Assembly (NCBI GenBank): GCA_944383465.1
Contig: CALWPQ010000021.1
Coordinates: 1-64,000, forward strand
Direction: 5' to 3'
DNA length: 64,000 bases
Source of the DNA: an uncultured Clostridia bacterium
GTDB lineage: Bacteria > Bacillota > Clostridia > Peptostreptococcales > Anaerovoracaceae
The first letter of the stretch is position 1, and each line of letters starts with the position of its first letter. This document shows positions 53,074 through 61,724 of the stretch, one piece after another. The translations under genes were made by a program, and so were the position numbers. A model generated the notes under the pieces. The model worked only from the letters and a program-made list of their open reading frames with translations, was not told the DNA's origin and made no database searches.

Positions 53074-54153
53074 ATGAATAGGGTATTTGAAAGAGCGGGA
53101 ATAAATGATGGGAAAAAAGAATTGCTTATTAACGAGAGGATAAAGGTAGGAGTTGCAGGCTGCGGCATCTGTGCGGGCGCGAGCTTTGTCGCGACTGCGC
53201 TCGCACTTTTGGCAGCGCGAACTTCGGGACTGCGCGTCGCTTTTGTGCAATTAGACGGAGGCCTGCAGGGAATTCCTTTTGGTATAATGCCGCAGGCTGA
53301 TTGTACACTGCAAAAGTTGCCTTATGCTTTTGCAGCTGATGCTGCAGCACGCATTGACTGCGCGCGCTCTTTATTGCAGCATTCTTTCTCGTACAGAAGG
53401 CAAAATACAAATCTTTATGATGCACTTGGAATGGACAAGCGCTTTGCAGGCAGAAAATTTATCGATTTTTTTGATTTAGTGGCACGCGGCATAAGTATAA
53501 AAGGCGTACAGAATTTGGATGAAAAGATAAATTGGGCGCTGCAAGTTCCAGAAAGCCAAGCGGCGTATAACAGCGCTAAATATGCTTGTAACGATTTACG
53601 AAAATGCGGTTTAGACCATTCTTTACATAAAATTTTTGCAGAACCGAAAGCAGCGCTTTCAGCGGAGGATAAATGCATTGAAGATGAATATTTGCTTTCG
53701 GCTCGCCTTGTAAATAATATTGCGGGAGATTTTACAGTCTGCGATTTTGGCAACGGCTCATATGTAAATCCTCTTTATTATGATATGGATACACTCATAT
53801 GCGTTTTGGATCCGCTGCCTTCAAAATTGCTCGGAAGCGCAGCGCTGATAGAAGAAGTAAAATTGATGGAAGCAAAAGGGCACAAAGTGATATGGATTTT
53901 GAATAAAAATAACGGCGGCATAAACAGGCGCGAACTGCGTGACTTCCTCGGGAATGTATTTGCCAGGGTACATATTATACCTCTTATTGATGAAAAGCTT
54001 TTTTACAGTGCCGAATATAACTGTGAAATACCGTTTGCTAAAAAGGAAATTTGTGAAAATGTAGAAGTTATTTTCAAAGAGATATTAAAGAGTATATTTG
54101 TGGTGGGAAGAGATGCGAAAAATACGGGGTGCGTAAAATGTCGAAACACCTGA
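53074..54153 (+). CDS. Unrecognised protein with a degenerate ParA/SIMIBI-type P-loop
   Basis: A 359-residue soluble protein. Residues about 23-44, KVGVAGCGICAGASFVATAL, sit after a basic strand and before RVAFVQLDGG, the layout of a ParA/MinD-like ATPase, but the P-loop lysine is lost (GCGICAGAS in place of GxGxxGKT). Later FTVCDFGNGSYVN and KVIWILNKNNGGINRREL resemble the switch and base-recognition strands. It is Cys-rich and ends GCVKCRNT. ATG at 53074, after AAAGGAGA. It uses more TTA/TTG Leu and CGN Arg codons than its neighbours. It has its own promoter and precedes ftsEX. Function unknown. Confidence 0.8.
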   Translation: MNRVFERAGINDGKKELLINERIKVGVAGCGICAGASFVATALALLAARTSGLRVAFVQLDGGLQGIPFGIMPQADCTLQKLPYAFAADAAARIDCARSLLQHSFSYRRQNTNLYDALGMDKRFAGRKFIDFFDLVARGISIKGVQNLDEKINWALQVPESQAAYNSAKYACNDLRKCGLDHSLHKIFAEPKAALSAEDKCIEDEYLLSARLVNNIAGDFTVCDFGNGSYVNPLYYDMDTLICVLDPLPSKLLGSAALIEEVKLMEAKGHKVIWILNKNNGGINRRELRDFLGNVFARVHIIPLIDEKLFYSAEYNCEIPFAKKEICENVEVIFKEILKSIFVVGRDAKNTGCVKCRNT

Positions 54154-54156
54154 AAG

Positions 54157-54173
54157 TGTAACATTATTGTAAC
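54157..54173 (+). promoter_or_regulatory. WalR-type box upstream of ftsEX
   Basis: TGTAAC-ATTAT-TGTAAC matches exactly the WalR (YycF) consensus TGT(A/T)A(A/T/C)-N5-repeat. It begins 4 bases after the preceding stop and lies about 60 bases upstream of the expected start point. WalRK controls cell-wall hydrolase genes in Firmicutes, and the genes downstream encode FtsEX and an M23 peptidase. Confidence 0.6.
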
Positions 54174-54193
54174 ATACATCACCTAATCTTCAC

Positions 54194-54222
54194 TTCAATT
54201 CTTTGTAATATTATAGTATAAT
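54194..54222 (+). promoter_or_regulatory. Promoter of the ftsEX operon
   Basis: TATAAT (54217-54222) with a poor -35 TTCAAT (54194-54199) 17 bases upstream, which fits a promoter that needs an activator. Confidence 0.5.
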
Positions 54223-54315
54223 ATATAAGATAACCGGATAATTTGTCGCATATGCACGGATTTTAAAAGTTAGATCCTAACCCTGCAAACAGCGATGAAA
54301 ATAAGGGGAGAATAT

Positions 54316-55062
54316 ATGATTGTATTTGAAAATGTGACGAAGAATTACAATACAAATGTGGGTCTTGACAATGTCAGCGTTAAAATTGACAAAGGTGATT
54401 TTGTATTTCTCGTAGGGCCCTCCGGAGCGGGAAAATCCACATTTATAAAGCTGATTCTTAAAGAGATAGACGCGGATAGCGGCAGCATAAAAGTAAACGG
54501 AAATGAGATAACGACGCTCTCAAACAGGCAGATTCCGAAGCTGAGAAGAAGTATAGGCATAGTGTTTCAGGATTTCAGACTTCTTCCTAAAAAGACTGTA
54601 TTTGAAAATGTAGCGTTTGCTATGGAGATAATACACCAGTCTCCACGGCAAATAAGAAGACAGGTACCTATGGTACTGAGTCTAGTGGGCATCAGCAGTA
54701 AGGCGAGCAAATATCCAAGCGAGCTTTCGGCAGGCGAGCAGCAGAGAGTAGCGATAGCTCGGGCTATTGTAAACAATCCGACCGTACTTATAGCGGACGA
54801 GCCTACCGGAAATCTCGATCCTGATACGGCCTGGGAAATAATGAGGCTTCTTGAACAGATAAACAGACGCGGTACTACAATAGTAATGGTAACCCATGCC
54901 AAAGATATTGTGGACAGGATGAAAAAGCGCGTGATAGCGATAGAAAAGGGAAGGATTGTAAGAGACGAAGCCGGTGAATACAGATATCATGAAGACAGAA
55001 TAGACAGTACAAAGCACAGGAGCACTTATCCTCTGACGGAAGGAGGCACGCTCAATGTTTAG
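54316..55062 (+). CDS. ftsE: Cell division ATP-binding protein FtsE
   Basis: A 248-residue ATPase with Walker A GPSGAGKST, the FtsE-type IGIVFQDFRLLPKKTVFENVAFAM, signature ELSAGEQQRVAIARAI and Walker B VLIADEPTGNLD. With FtsX it transmits ATP hydrolysis across the membrane to switch on a peptidoglycan hydrolase. ATG at 54316 follows AAGGGGAG; an upstream ATG at 54295 lacks one. The ftsX start overlaps its end. Confidence 0.95.
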   Translation: MIVFENVTKNYNTNVGLDNVSVKIDKGDFVFLVGPSGAGKSTFIKLILKEIDADSGSIKVNGNEITTLSNRQIPKLRRSIGIVFQDFRLLPKKTVFENVAFAMEIIHQSPRQIRRQVPMVLSLVGISSKASKYPSELSAGEQQRVAIARAIVNNPTVLIADEPTGNLDPDTAWEIMRLLEQINRRGTTIVMVTHAKDIVDRMKKRVIAIEKGRIVRDEAGEYRYHEDRIDSTKHRSTYPLTEGGTLNV

Positions 55063-55951
55063 CAGCTTAAGGTATTCCGTAAAACAGGCTTTTGTGCAGG
55101 TTTTCAGAAATAGGGCGATGAGTCTTGCATCTATGTTTTCGATTACAGCAATGCTTCTGATACTCGGTCTTTTTTTCGTCATAATGGTAAACATAGGAGT
55201 CGGCATAGAAAAGGCGAAGACGGAGTTTGACTCCGTATCCGCATACCTCGAAGATACGACTACATATGAGGAAGCGCAAACGATGATGCTGCAGCTTTCG
55301 GGAATGAACGAAGTCAATGAGGTTTATTATCTCGACAAGGATACGGCAATGGCGCAGTGGAAAGCGCAGGAATGGCAGGATAATGCTTATCTGCTCGATG
55401 GACTCGTAGAAAATCCGCTGCCGAATTCGATAGAAGTTAAGGTTACAAAGCTCGAAGATGCCGATCGTGTTGTCGAAGTACTCAACACCTTTAATGGTAT
55501 AAAACAGGTGAAATACTACAAAGAAACGGTGGACAAGCTCGTAAAAATTACTGATTCGCTTAAAGTAGGAATGCTTGTCATAATGGCGTTTCTCGTAATC
55601 GTTTCCGTAGTTGTAGTTTCCAATACGGTAAAGCTTACAGTATTTGCAAGGCAAAAGGAAATAGAAATAATGAAATATGTCGGAGCGACCAACTGGTTTA
55701 TACGAGGGCCGTTCCTGGCAGAAGGAATATTGATCGGAATTTTATCGGCTGGCATTTCCGTAGGCATAACGGCGCTTGTCTATAAAAAGGTAATAGATAT
55801 GCTTTCGCTCAATATGAGCCTGATACTCGGAAGTCCTATGGTATCCGTCGGCTTTATGACATCGAATCTCGTCTTTATATTTATGGCGCTCGGAGTTTCA
55901 ATAGGAGCGTGGGGCAGCATAATTTCTATGAGAAGATTTCTTGATACATAG
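55055..55951 (+). CDS. ftsX: Cell division protein FtsX
   Basis: A 298-residue protein: cytoplasmic start, TM1 (about 22-46), a large outer loop (about 47-170) that recruits the hydrolase, then TM2-TM4 (about 173-290). The motifs RNRAMSLASMFSITAMLLILG and VVVVSNTVKLTVFARQKEIEIMKYVGATNWFIRGPFLAEG are typical. It overlaps ftsE by 8 bases; the peptidase gene starts 9 bases after it. Confidence 0.95.
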   Translation: MFSSLRYSVKQAFVQVFRNRAMSLASMFSITAMLLILGLFFVIMVNIGVGIEKAKTEFDSVSAYLEDTTTYEEAQTMMLQLSGMNEVNEVYYLDKDTAMAQWKAQEWQDNAYLLDGLVENPLPNSIEVKVTKLEDADRVVEVLNTFNGIKQVKYYKETVDKLVKITDSLKVGMLVIMAFLVIVSVVVVSNTVKLTVFARQKEIEIMKYVGATNWFIRGPFLAEGILIGILSAGISVGITALVYKKVIDMLSLNMSLILGSPMVSVGFMTSNLVFIFMALGVSIGAWGSIISMRRFLDT

Positions 55952-55960
55952 GAGGAGAAA

Positions 55961-57097
55961 ATGAGAAAGAGAATTACAGCCTTTATAACTGCACTGGTAA
56001 TGCTTTTCAGTATGTCGTCACTTTTTGCTTATGCGGATAATGAATCTGATGCGCAGGCGGCGCTCGATGAAATAAGAGGGGAGCAATCGGCATTAAACAG
56101 CGAGCTGCAAAAGGGAAAGGCGGTTGAAAACGATCTTAACAAGGAAATAAAGGCTCTTGAGGCAAATATAGCGACGCTCAATCTTGAAATAAGCGAGCTT
56201 GGTGCAAGCATCAATCTTACGCAGGAAAAAATTAATAACGCTGAGCTGCAGCTCAATCAGGTAGAGGCTGATATTGCAGAGCAGCAGAAGGCACTCGGCG
56301 ACAGACTTGCGGCTATGTATATGAACGGAAATGTAGGTTTTGTTGAGGTTGTGCTCGGTTCAAGTTCAATTTCCGATCTTATGACCAACCTGGACAGAGT
56401 GCAGATGGTGTATGAGCAGGACAAAGAGATGCTGGAAGAACTCGAAGTACAGCAGAAGGTGATACAGGCGCAGAGGGAATATCTTGACGGACTGCGTGCG
56501 GATCTTCAGGCAGCCAAGGATACTGAGGCAGAGAAGAAAGAGCTTCTCGATGCTGACAAGGCGACAGTCGCAGATAAAAAAGCAGCGGTGGCGCAGGATA
56601 ATAAGGCACTCGAAGAACAGCTCGATGCTCTTAATGCCGAGGCAAATGCGCTCATTGCCGAGATACTTAAGCTCCAGGGTGACGGCGACTTTATAGGCGG
56701 CGACTTTACGTGGCCGGCGCCGGGAATTTCGAGAACAACATCGGAATTCGGAAACAGACTTCATCCTATATTCAAAACATATAAGCTGCACACGGGACTG
56801 GACATAGGAGCGCCGACAAATACGACGATAGTAGCTTCAAACGCTGGTACGGTCATCAAAGCCGGTTGGAACAACAGCTATGGCTATATGGTGATGATAG
56901 ACCATGGCGGCGGTATAGTTACACTTTACGCGCACAACAGCAGTCTGCTGGTGAAGCAGGGCGACGTAGTTTACAAAGGTCAGGCGATATCAAAATCCGG
57001 CTCTACGGGTAATTCTACAGGACCTCATCTGCATTTCGAGGTCAGAGTAAACGGACAATATGTAGATCCGAGAAATTATGTTACATATGGGAAATAA
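55961..57097 (+). CDS. Murein hydrolase with coiled coil and M23 domain (EnvC/PcsB-like role)
   Basis: A 378-residue exported protein: signal peptide cut near AYA (about 26), a long two-part coiled coil (about 28-235, many AxxxL heptads), and a LytM/M23 domain (about 255-375). The zinc ligands are present: HTGLDIGAP (H and D) and GPHLHFEVRVNG (HxH), so it should cleave peptidoglycan itself. GGAGGAG precedes the ATG. Coiled coil plus hydrolase right after ftsEX matches the FtsEX-activated enzymes (EnvC, CwlO, PcsB, RipC). Confidence 0.93.
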   Translation: MRKRITAFITALVMLFSMSSLFAYADNESDAQAALDEIRGEQSALNSELQKGKAVENDLNKEIKALEANIATLNLEISELGASINLTQEKINNAELQLNQVEADIAEQQKALGDRLAAMYMNGNVGFVEVVLGSSSISDLMTNLDRVQMVYEQDKEMLEELEVQQKVIQAQREYLDGLRADLQAAKDTEAEKKELLDADKATVADKKAAVAQDNKALEEQLDALNAEANALIAEILKLQGDGDFIGGDFTWPAPGISRTTSEFGNRLHPIFKTYKLHTGLDIGAPTNTTIVASNAGTVIKAGWNNSYGYMVMIDHGGGIVTLYAHNSSLLVKQGDVVYKGQAISKSGSTGNSTGPHLHFEVRVNGQYVDPRNYVTYGK

Positions 57098-57102
57098 ATA
57101 TA

Positions 57103-58755
57103 ATGAATGAAATAAATCCGATAATAATTGAATTACTGAAAAAAAGAGGCGTGACGTCTGAAGAAGATATCGGGGAATTTTTATCGGATAAACCAAAGAG
57201 AACTTATGATCCATTCCTGCTTGCCGATATGGAGGCGGGAGTGGATTTAATATTGGCAAAAATAAAAGCAGGCGAGAAAATCTGTATATACGGTGATTAC
57301 GATGCTGACGGTATCACAGCGATAAGCTTGCTTTATCAGGTGCTTTCGCATCTGACAGATAATCTTTCATATTATATACCATCGCGCTTTGACGAAGGCT
57401 ATGGTCTCAACAATGAAGCCATAGATGCAATCAAGGCGGATGGTGCGGGACTCATAGTTACCGTTGACTGCGGCAGTGTCTCGTATGCTGAAGCTGAGCA
57501 TGCCAAAGCGATTGGTATGCCGCTCATGGTAACGGATCATCACAGCATTACAGACAGAAGAGCAGACTGTATACTTATAAATCCGAAAAGGCAGGACTGT
57601 CCGTATCCGTTTAAACATCTTGCCGGAGTTGGCGTGGCATTTAAGCTGGCGCAGGCGCTGCAGCAAAAAGCAGGACTTCCCAAATCAGTACTCACGGAAG
57701 TGCTCGACCTTGTGGCAATAGGGACTATAGGGGATATCGTGCCGCTGCTCGATGAAAACAGGACTATGGTAAAATTCGGCATGAAAGTGCTGAATGAGGG
57801 AAGAAGACCGGGGCTTAGGCGGCTTGCGGAGCGGATATCGCTGACGCTTGGGAGCATAACATCGGAGAATGTGGCCTTTGCGATAGTACCGCATATAAAC
57901 GCTGCCGGCAGAATGGGAAGCGCCTATGCTGCGGCAGAACTTTTGATATCTCATGATATTGGAATAATATCGCGCTGTACAGAAACGCTTGTGCAAAACA
58001 ACAGGGATAGAAAAGCTGTACAGGAAAGTACATATAAGGATTTAGTAAGTGAACTTGAAAAGACATATGATAATGATAATATAATTATACTGTCATCGGA
58101 GAATGCTCATGAGGGCATAACGGGTATAGTAGCAGGGAAGATACGGGAAAGATACGAAAGGCCTGTTATTATAGTCACGCCTTCGGGCGAAAATGGGGAA
58201 TATTTAAAAGGTACGGGCAGGAGCATAGAGAAAATAAATCTTTACGAGCTGCTCAAAACATGCGATAATTTGTTTGAAAAATTCGGCGGACACGCAGGAG
58301 CGTGCGGATTTTTAATGAAAAAAGAATATTTTGGAGAATTTAGGCAAACGCTTGGGAAAAGGATGGAGCAGCTTTTATCGGCGGATGAGAGCTTATTTGA
58401 CTCAGAACTTAATGCAGATTTTGATATCCCGCTGGCGATGATTACGGAGGATTTCGCCGATATGATAGATTTGATGCAGCCGTTTGGAGCTAAAAATCCG
58501 AAGCCGCTTTTCAGAATATATGGAACAACGGCCTTAAATACATCGTTTATGGGCTCTGAAAACCGGCATATGCGCTTTACGCTGCGGGATGATACGGGAT
58601 TTAGCATAAACTGTGTGCTTTTCAACAGGGCGGAGGATTATGCGGATATTCTGCTTTGCGGGAAGGCGTTTGAAACTTTTGGTACCATAGAAGCGCAGTA
58701 TTGGAACGGCAGTAGGCGCATACAGATGATAGTGTCGCATGTGGAAAGACTGTAA
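57103..58755 (+). CDS. recJ: Single-stranded-DNA-specific exonuclease RecJ
   Basis: A 550-residue DHH-family exonuclease with CIYGDYDADGITAISLLY, VTVDCGSVSYAEA, VTDHHSITDRRADC (the DHH motif), VAIGTIGDIVPL, the DHHA1 motif FGGHAGACGF and a C-terminal OB-type domain. It degrades 5' ends of single-stranded DNA in repair. The length is that of short Gram-positive RecJ. It starts 5 bases after the M23 gene, so it belongs to the ftsEX transcript. Confidence 0.94.
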   Translation: MNEINPIIIELLKKRGVTSEEDIGEFLSDKPKRTYDPFLLADMEAGVDLILAKIKAGEKICIYGDYDADGITAISLLYQVLSHLTDNLSYYIPSRFDEGYGLNNEAIDAIKADGAGLIVTVDCGSVSYAEAEHAKAIGMPLMVTDHHSITDRRADCILINPKRQDCPYPFKHLAGVGVAFKLAQALQQKAGLPKSVLTEVLDLVAIGTIGDIVPLLDENRTMVKFGMKVLNEGRRPGLRRLAERISLTLGSITSENVAFAIVPHINAAGRMGSAYAAAELLISHDIGIISRCTETLVQNNRDRKAVQESTYKDLVSELEKTYDNDNIIILSSENAHEGITGIVAGKIRERYERPVIIVTPSGENGEYLKGTGRSIEKINLYELLKTCDNLFEKFGGHAGACGFLMKKEYFGEFRQTLGKRMEQLLSADESLFDSELNADFDIPLAMITEDFADMIDLMQPFGAKNPKPLFRIYGTTALNTSFMGSENRHMRFTLRDDTGFSINCVLFNRAEDYADILLCGKAFETFGTIEAQYWNGSRRIQMIVSHVERL

Positions 58756-58768
58756 AGGGGGATTTGGT

Positions 58769-59977
58769 ATGTCAGAGGATAATGGCAGCAGCAAAGGAAA
58801 AATTGTAATAAAGAAGAGAAGCTTTGTGATGATACTTGTGCTCGTGCTGCTTGCGGGTGCGCTCGGCGGTGCATTTTCATACAACGCTTATGTGACAAAA
58901 AATGATTTTACGCTCATAAAGACAGAGGATTTTGAGACGATAAACGGGGTGTACAGCAAATATGCAAAGCTCGAAATGCTGTACAACTATTTGAATGAGA
59001 GATATTATAAAGAAATAGATCAGGGAGATATGATGACGTCCATATACAAAGGACTTTTTGCGAGCCCCGGAGATCCGTACACTTCGTATCTGACGCTGGA
59101 GGAGTATGAGGATCTGATGGTGACAGCAACAGGAGACTTCTACGGTATCGGAGTGACAATGGAAGTCATTGATAATGAAATAGTTGTTGTAAGCACTATG
59201 GATGGCTCTCCTGCGCAGCTTGCAGGTATAAAGACGGGTGATGTTATCGTATCCGTTGATGGAGTGGCATACGGCGGCGAAAAATTCAGCGAAGCGGCTT
59301 CGGCTATGAGAGGCGAGCTTAATACTTCTGTGACGGTATCTTACAGGCGTGACGGTGTTGTAACAGATGTAAAACTGATCAGAAAGAAAATAACGACACA
59401 GAGTGTATATTCAGAGATGCTTGAAGGCAATATTGGATATATAAGAATAACTTCCTTTGAGCTTGCGACAGCCGAAGATTTTGAAAAAGAGCTTCGCAAT
59501 ATGGAGGTCAGCGGAGTATCGGGCTTAGTGATAGACCTGAGAAACAACGGCGGCGGTATAGTTGACAGCGGTGTTGCGATTGCCGATATGCTGCTGCCGG
59601 AGGGCACTATAGTTTATCTTGAGGATAGAAAGGGAGAGCGCGTATACGAAAATTCAGATGCGGATTGTACATCGGTGCCGTATGTACTGCTTGTGAACGG
59701 CGGTACAGCCAGCACTTCTGAGATACTTGCGGCTGCTGTAAAGGATAATAAGGGCGGAATTATCGTTGGCACGAATACATTCGGCAAGGGAATAGTGCAG
59801 AGCATCGAAAAACTATCGGATAATTCCGGTGCGCTCAGAATAACCGTGCAGCAGTATTTTTCGCCTGATGGCAATGTTATTCATGAAAAGGGCGTGCAGC
59901 CGGATTATGAAGTAATCCTTACGGAAGAAAGTGAGACTGATGTTCAGCTCGAAAAAGCTATTGAACTTTTGAAATAA
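58769..59977 (+). CDS. ctpA: C-terminal processing peptidase CtpA (S41)
   Basis: A 402-residue protein: membrane anchor (about 19-40), PDZ domain (about 115-195, GIGVTMEVIDNEIVVV...PAQLAGIKTGDVIVSVDG), and S41 protease domain with VIDLRNNGGG, the catalytic Ser in NGGTASTSEILAAA and Lys in GTNTFGKGIVQ. ATG at 58769 follows AAAGGGGGA. Tail-specific proteases of this type trim or degrade periplasmic and wall hydrolases, so its place after FtsEX and the M23 enzyme is suggestive. Confidence 0.94.
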   Translation: MSEDNGSSKGKIVIKKRSFVMILVLVLLAGALGGAFSYNAYVTKNDFTLIKTEDFETINGVYSKYAKLEMLYNYLNERYYKEIDQGDMMTSIYKGLFASPGDPYTSYLTLEEYEDLMVTATGDFYGIGVTMEVIDNEIVVVSTMDGSPAQLAGIKTGDVIVSVDGVAYGGEKFSEAASAMRGELNTSVTVSYRRDGVVTDVKLIRKKITTQSVYSEMLEGNIGYIRITSFELATAEDFEKELRNMEVSGVSGLVIDLRNNGGGIVDSGVAIADMLLPEGTIVYLEDRKGERVYENSDADCTSVPYVLLVNGGTASTSEILAAAVKDNKGGIIVGTNTFGKGIVQSIEKLSDNSGALRITVQQYFSPDGNVIHEKGVQPDYEVILTEESETDVQLEKAIELLK

Positions 59978-60014
59978 AAATGGAAGTTCTGCAATCTGTA
60001 TAGTGTACAATATG

Positions 60015-60043
60015 TTGACTTTTGGGCAGCGTAAGTATATAAT
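60015..60043 (+). promoter_or_regulatory. Promoter of the YerC/TrpR-like gene
   Basis: TTGACT (60015-60020), 17 bases, TATAAT (60038-60043). Confidence 0.75.
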
Positions 60044-60103
60044 TGTACTGTAACGCGCTAAAGCATAAAAATTGCACAAAAGTGCGGTGAAAGGAGAACA
60101 GAT

Positions 60104-60409
60104 ATGGCATACGACTCTAAATTTAAAAGAGATGATATAGACGCGCTGTTTGAAGCAATTTTATCGCTCGAGGATGAGGAAGATTGCTACAGATTTTTTG
60201 AAGACCTCTGTACCGTAAACGAGATACACGCTATAGCGCAGAGGTGGCAGGTGGCTAAACTTCTGGCGGAGAAAAAGACATACAGTGAAATAGAGGAAAT
60301 AACGAAAGCCTCAACGGCAACGATAAGCAGGATAAACAAATGCCTTGTCTACGGTGCGGAAGGTTATCAGAGAATGCTGGCGAGACTTAAGGATAACGGA
60401 AAACTCTAA
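60104..60409 (+). CDS. YerC/YecD family TrpR-related DNA-binding protein
   Basis: A 101-residue protein, all helical, with DLCTVNEIHAIAQRWQVAKLLAEKKTYSEIEEITKASTATISRINKCL, the TrpR-like helix-turn-helix of the YerC/YecD family. GAAAGGAG precedes the ATG. It has its own strong promoter and terminator. The ligand and target genes of the family are not established. It is unlikely to be the regulator of the Trp T-box operon, which needs no protein. Confidence 0.93.
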   Translation: MAYDSKFKRDDIDALFEAILSLEDEEDCYRFFEDLCTVNEIHAIAQRWQVAKLLAEKKTYSEIEEITKASTATISRINKCLVYGAEGYQRMLARLKDNGKL

Positions 60410-60424
60410 AATACGGATTATACT

Positions 60425-60463
60425 ATGCCGCACTTGGGTAAAGACCTTTATGCGGCATTTTTA
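60425..60463 (+). terminator. Terminator of the YerC gene
   Basis: ATGCCGCA (60425-60432) pairs with TGCGGCAT (60451-60458), followed by TTTTT. Confidence 0.85.
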
Positions 60464-60501
60464 TGTTTATGGATAGAATATGAAGTGAGGGTGGAACCGG
60501 T

Positions 60502-61200
60502 TTGGAAATATATTTTTATAAAAGCAATGCACACGGCGGAAGCTCGGAGCAGGAAGCGCTTATTAAAAAAAGCCTTATCGACTATGTGCAGAAAAAATAT
60601 AAAGGAGATCGAGAAAACCGCCTGTGCGGAAAAGATGATAATGAAAAAGATGTACTTTTACTTGAAAAGCTTTGCGATGCGTTAAACAACGCGGAAATAA
60701 AAAGGGGCGAATACGGAAAACCTTATATTGCTGTTAAAGATACGGACTTTGCGGGATTTGACGGCAGCGCCCGCGGCGCAAAACTTTTAAAATGCGTAGA
60801 ATTTTCTGTAAGTCACAGCGGCGGGCTGTTTGCTTGTGCGGTAGCGGAACGGAAAGTGGGTGTCGATATTCAGGAAATAAGAAAAGCGGATACTTTTGGC
60901 ATAGCTGAAAGATTTTTTGCGGATGAAGAAAGAGCTTATGCAAAGGAGCACGGCGAGGGCGGTTTTTTTGATATCTGGGTTAGAAAAGAAGCGGTTATAA
61001 AGTGTACGGGCAGAGGACTTGCGCAAGGGCTTTCTTCATTTAGCACGGTAGGAGCTCAAAGCTTAGATGAAGATAAGAAAACCGTTTTTGCACTTTTAAA
61101 TGAAATAGAGCTTGACGGTGAACTGCATGGGAAATACTCGCTGCTAAATGTAGACATTTCCCCGGAAATGAAATGTGCTGTTTGTATATTTGAGGGATAG
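60502..61200 (+). CDS. 4'-phosphopantetheinyl transferase superfamily protein (Sfp type)
   Basis: A 232-residue protein with KRGEYGKPY, VEFSVSHSGGLFACAVAERKVGVDIQEIRKAD (Mg2+ site) and FFDIWVRKEAVIKCTGRGL, the motifs of Sfp-type transferases that load carrier proteins with phosphopantetheine from CoA. The start is TTG at 60502, after AGTGAGGGTGG. No carrier, polyketide or peptide synthetase gene is in the window, so the partner may be the fatty-acid ACP or a distant cluster. Confidence 0.9.
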   Translation: MEIYFYKSNAHGGSSEQEALIKKSLIDYVQKKYKGDRENRLCGKDDNEKDVLLLEKLCDALNNAEIKRGEYGKPYIAVKDTDFAGFDGSARGAKLLKCVEFSVSHSGGLFACAVAERKVGVDIQEIRKADTFGIAERFFADEERAYAKEHGEGGFFDIWVRKEAVIKCTGRGLAQGLSSFSTVGAQSLDEDKKTVFALLNEIELDGELHGKYSLLNVDISPEMKCAVCIFEG

Positions 61201-61205
61201 ATAAT

Positions 61206-61724
61206 ATGGACGATAAAGAAAAGAGGTTTGAAAGAGCCAAGGAAACGGCGCTTAATTTTCTTACGCATAGTATGCGTACAGAAGAACAGGTAAGAAAGCG
61301 CCTCGGTGATAAAGGATTTGTAAGTGAAGAAGCGGACTATGTAATTGCATTTCTCAAGGAATTCGGTTATATAGATGATTTTGAGTATGCTGTATCTTAT
61401 ATAGAATACGCAGCAGGAAAAGGTCACGGAGCGCGCAGGATAAAAGACGAAATGAGGAGGCGCGGTATAGACAGAAATACGATAGAAGATGCGTTTTATG
61501 AGCATGAAAATAGAGCGTCAGAGTTTGGAAGCAAAGTGGCGAGCGAAGAGGAAAGAGCGTTTGCGGAAGCTCTGCGCATAGTGAGCGGAAAGGAAATAGA
61601 TGATAAGATTATAGCGAAGACGGGACGCAGACTTAAGACGCTTGGATATGAAAGCGGAGTTATTTATTCCGCAGTAGGAAAGCTGATGAAGATGAAAGGA
61701 AACGGAGATGACGATTTTGAATAA
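61206..61724 (+). CDS. recX: Regulatory protein RecX
   Basis: A 172-residue all-helical protein with three-helix repeats: ALNFLTHSMRTEEQVRKRLGDKGF, FLKEFGYIDDFEYAVSYIEY and GHGARRIKDEMRRRGID. RecX inhibits RecA filament growth. recA is not adjacent, which is common. It starts 5 bases after the transferase stop, with the ribosome site in the preceding gene, and overlaps the tcdA start by 17 bases. Confidence 0.92.
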   Translation: MDDKEKRFERAKETALNFLTHSMRTEEQVRKRLGDKGFVSEEADYVIAFLKEFGYIDDFEYAVSYIEYAAGKGHGARRIKDEMRRRGIDRNTIEDAFYEHENRASEFGSKVASEEERAFAEALRIVSGKEIDDKIIAKTGRRLKTLGYESGVIYSAVGKLMKMKGNGDDDFE

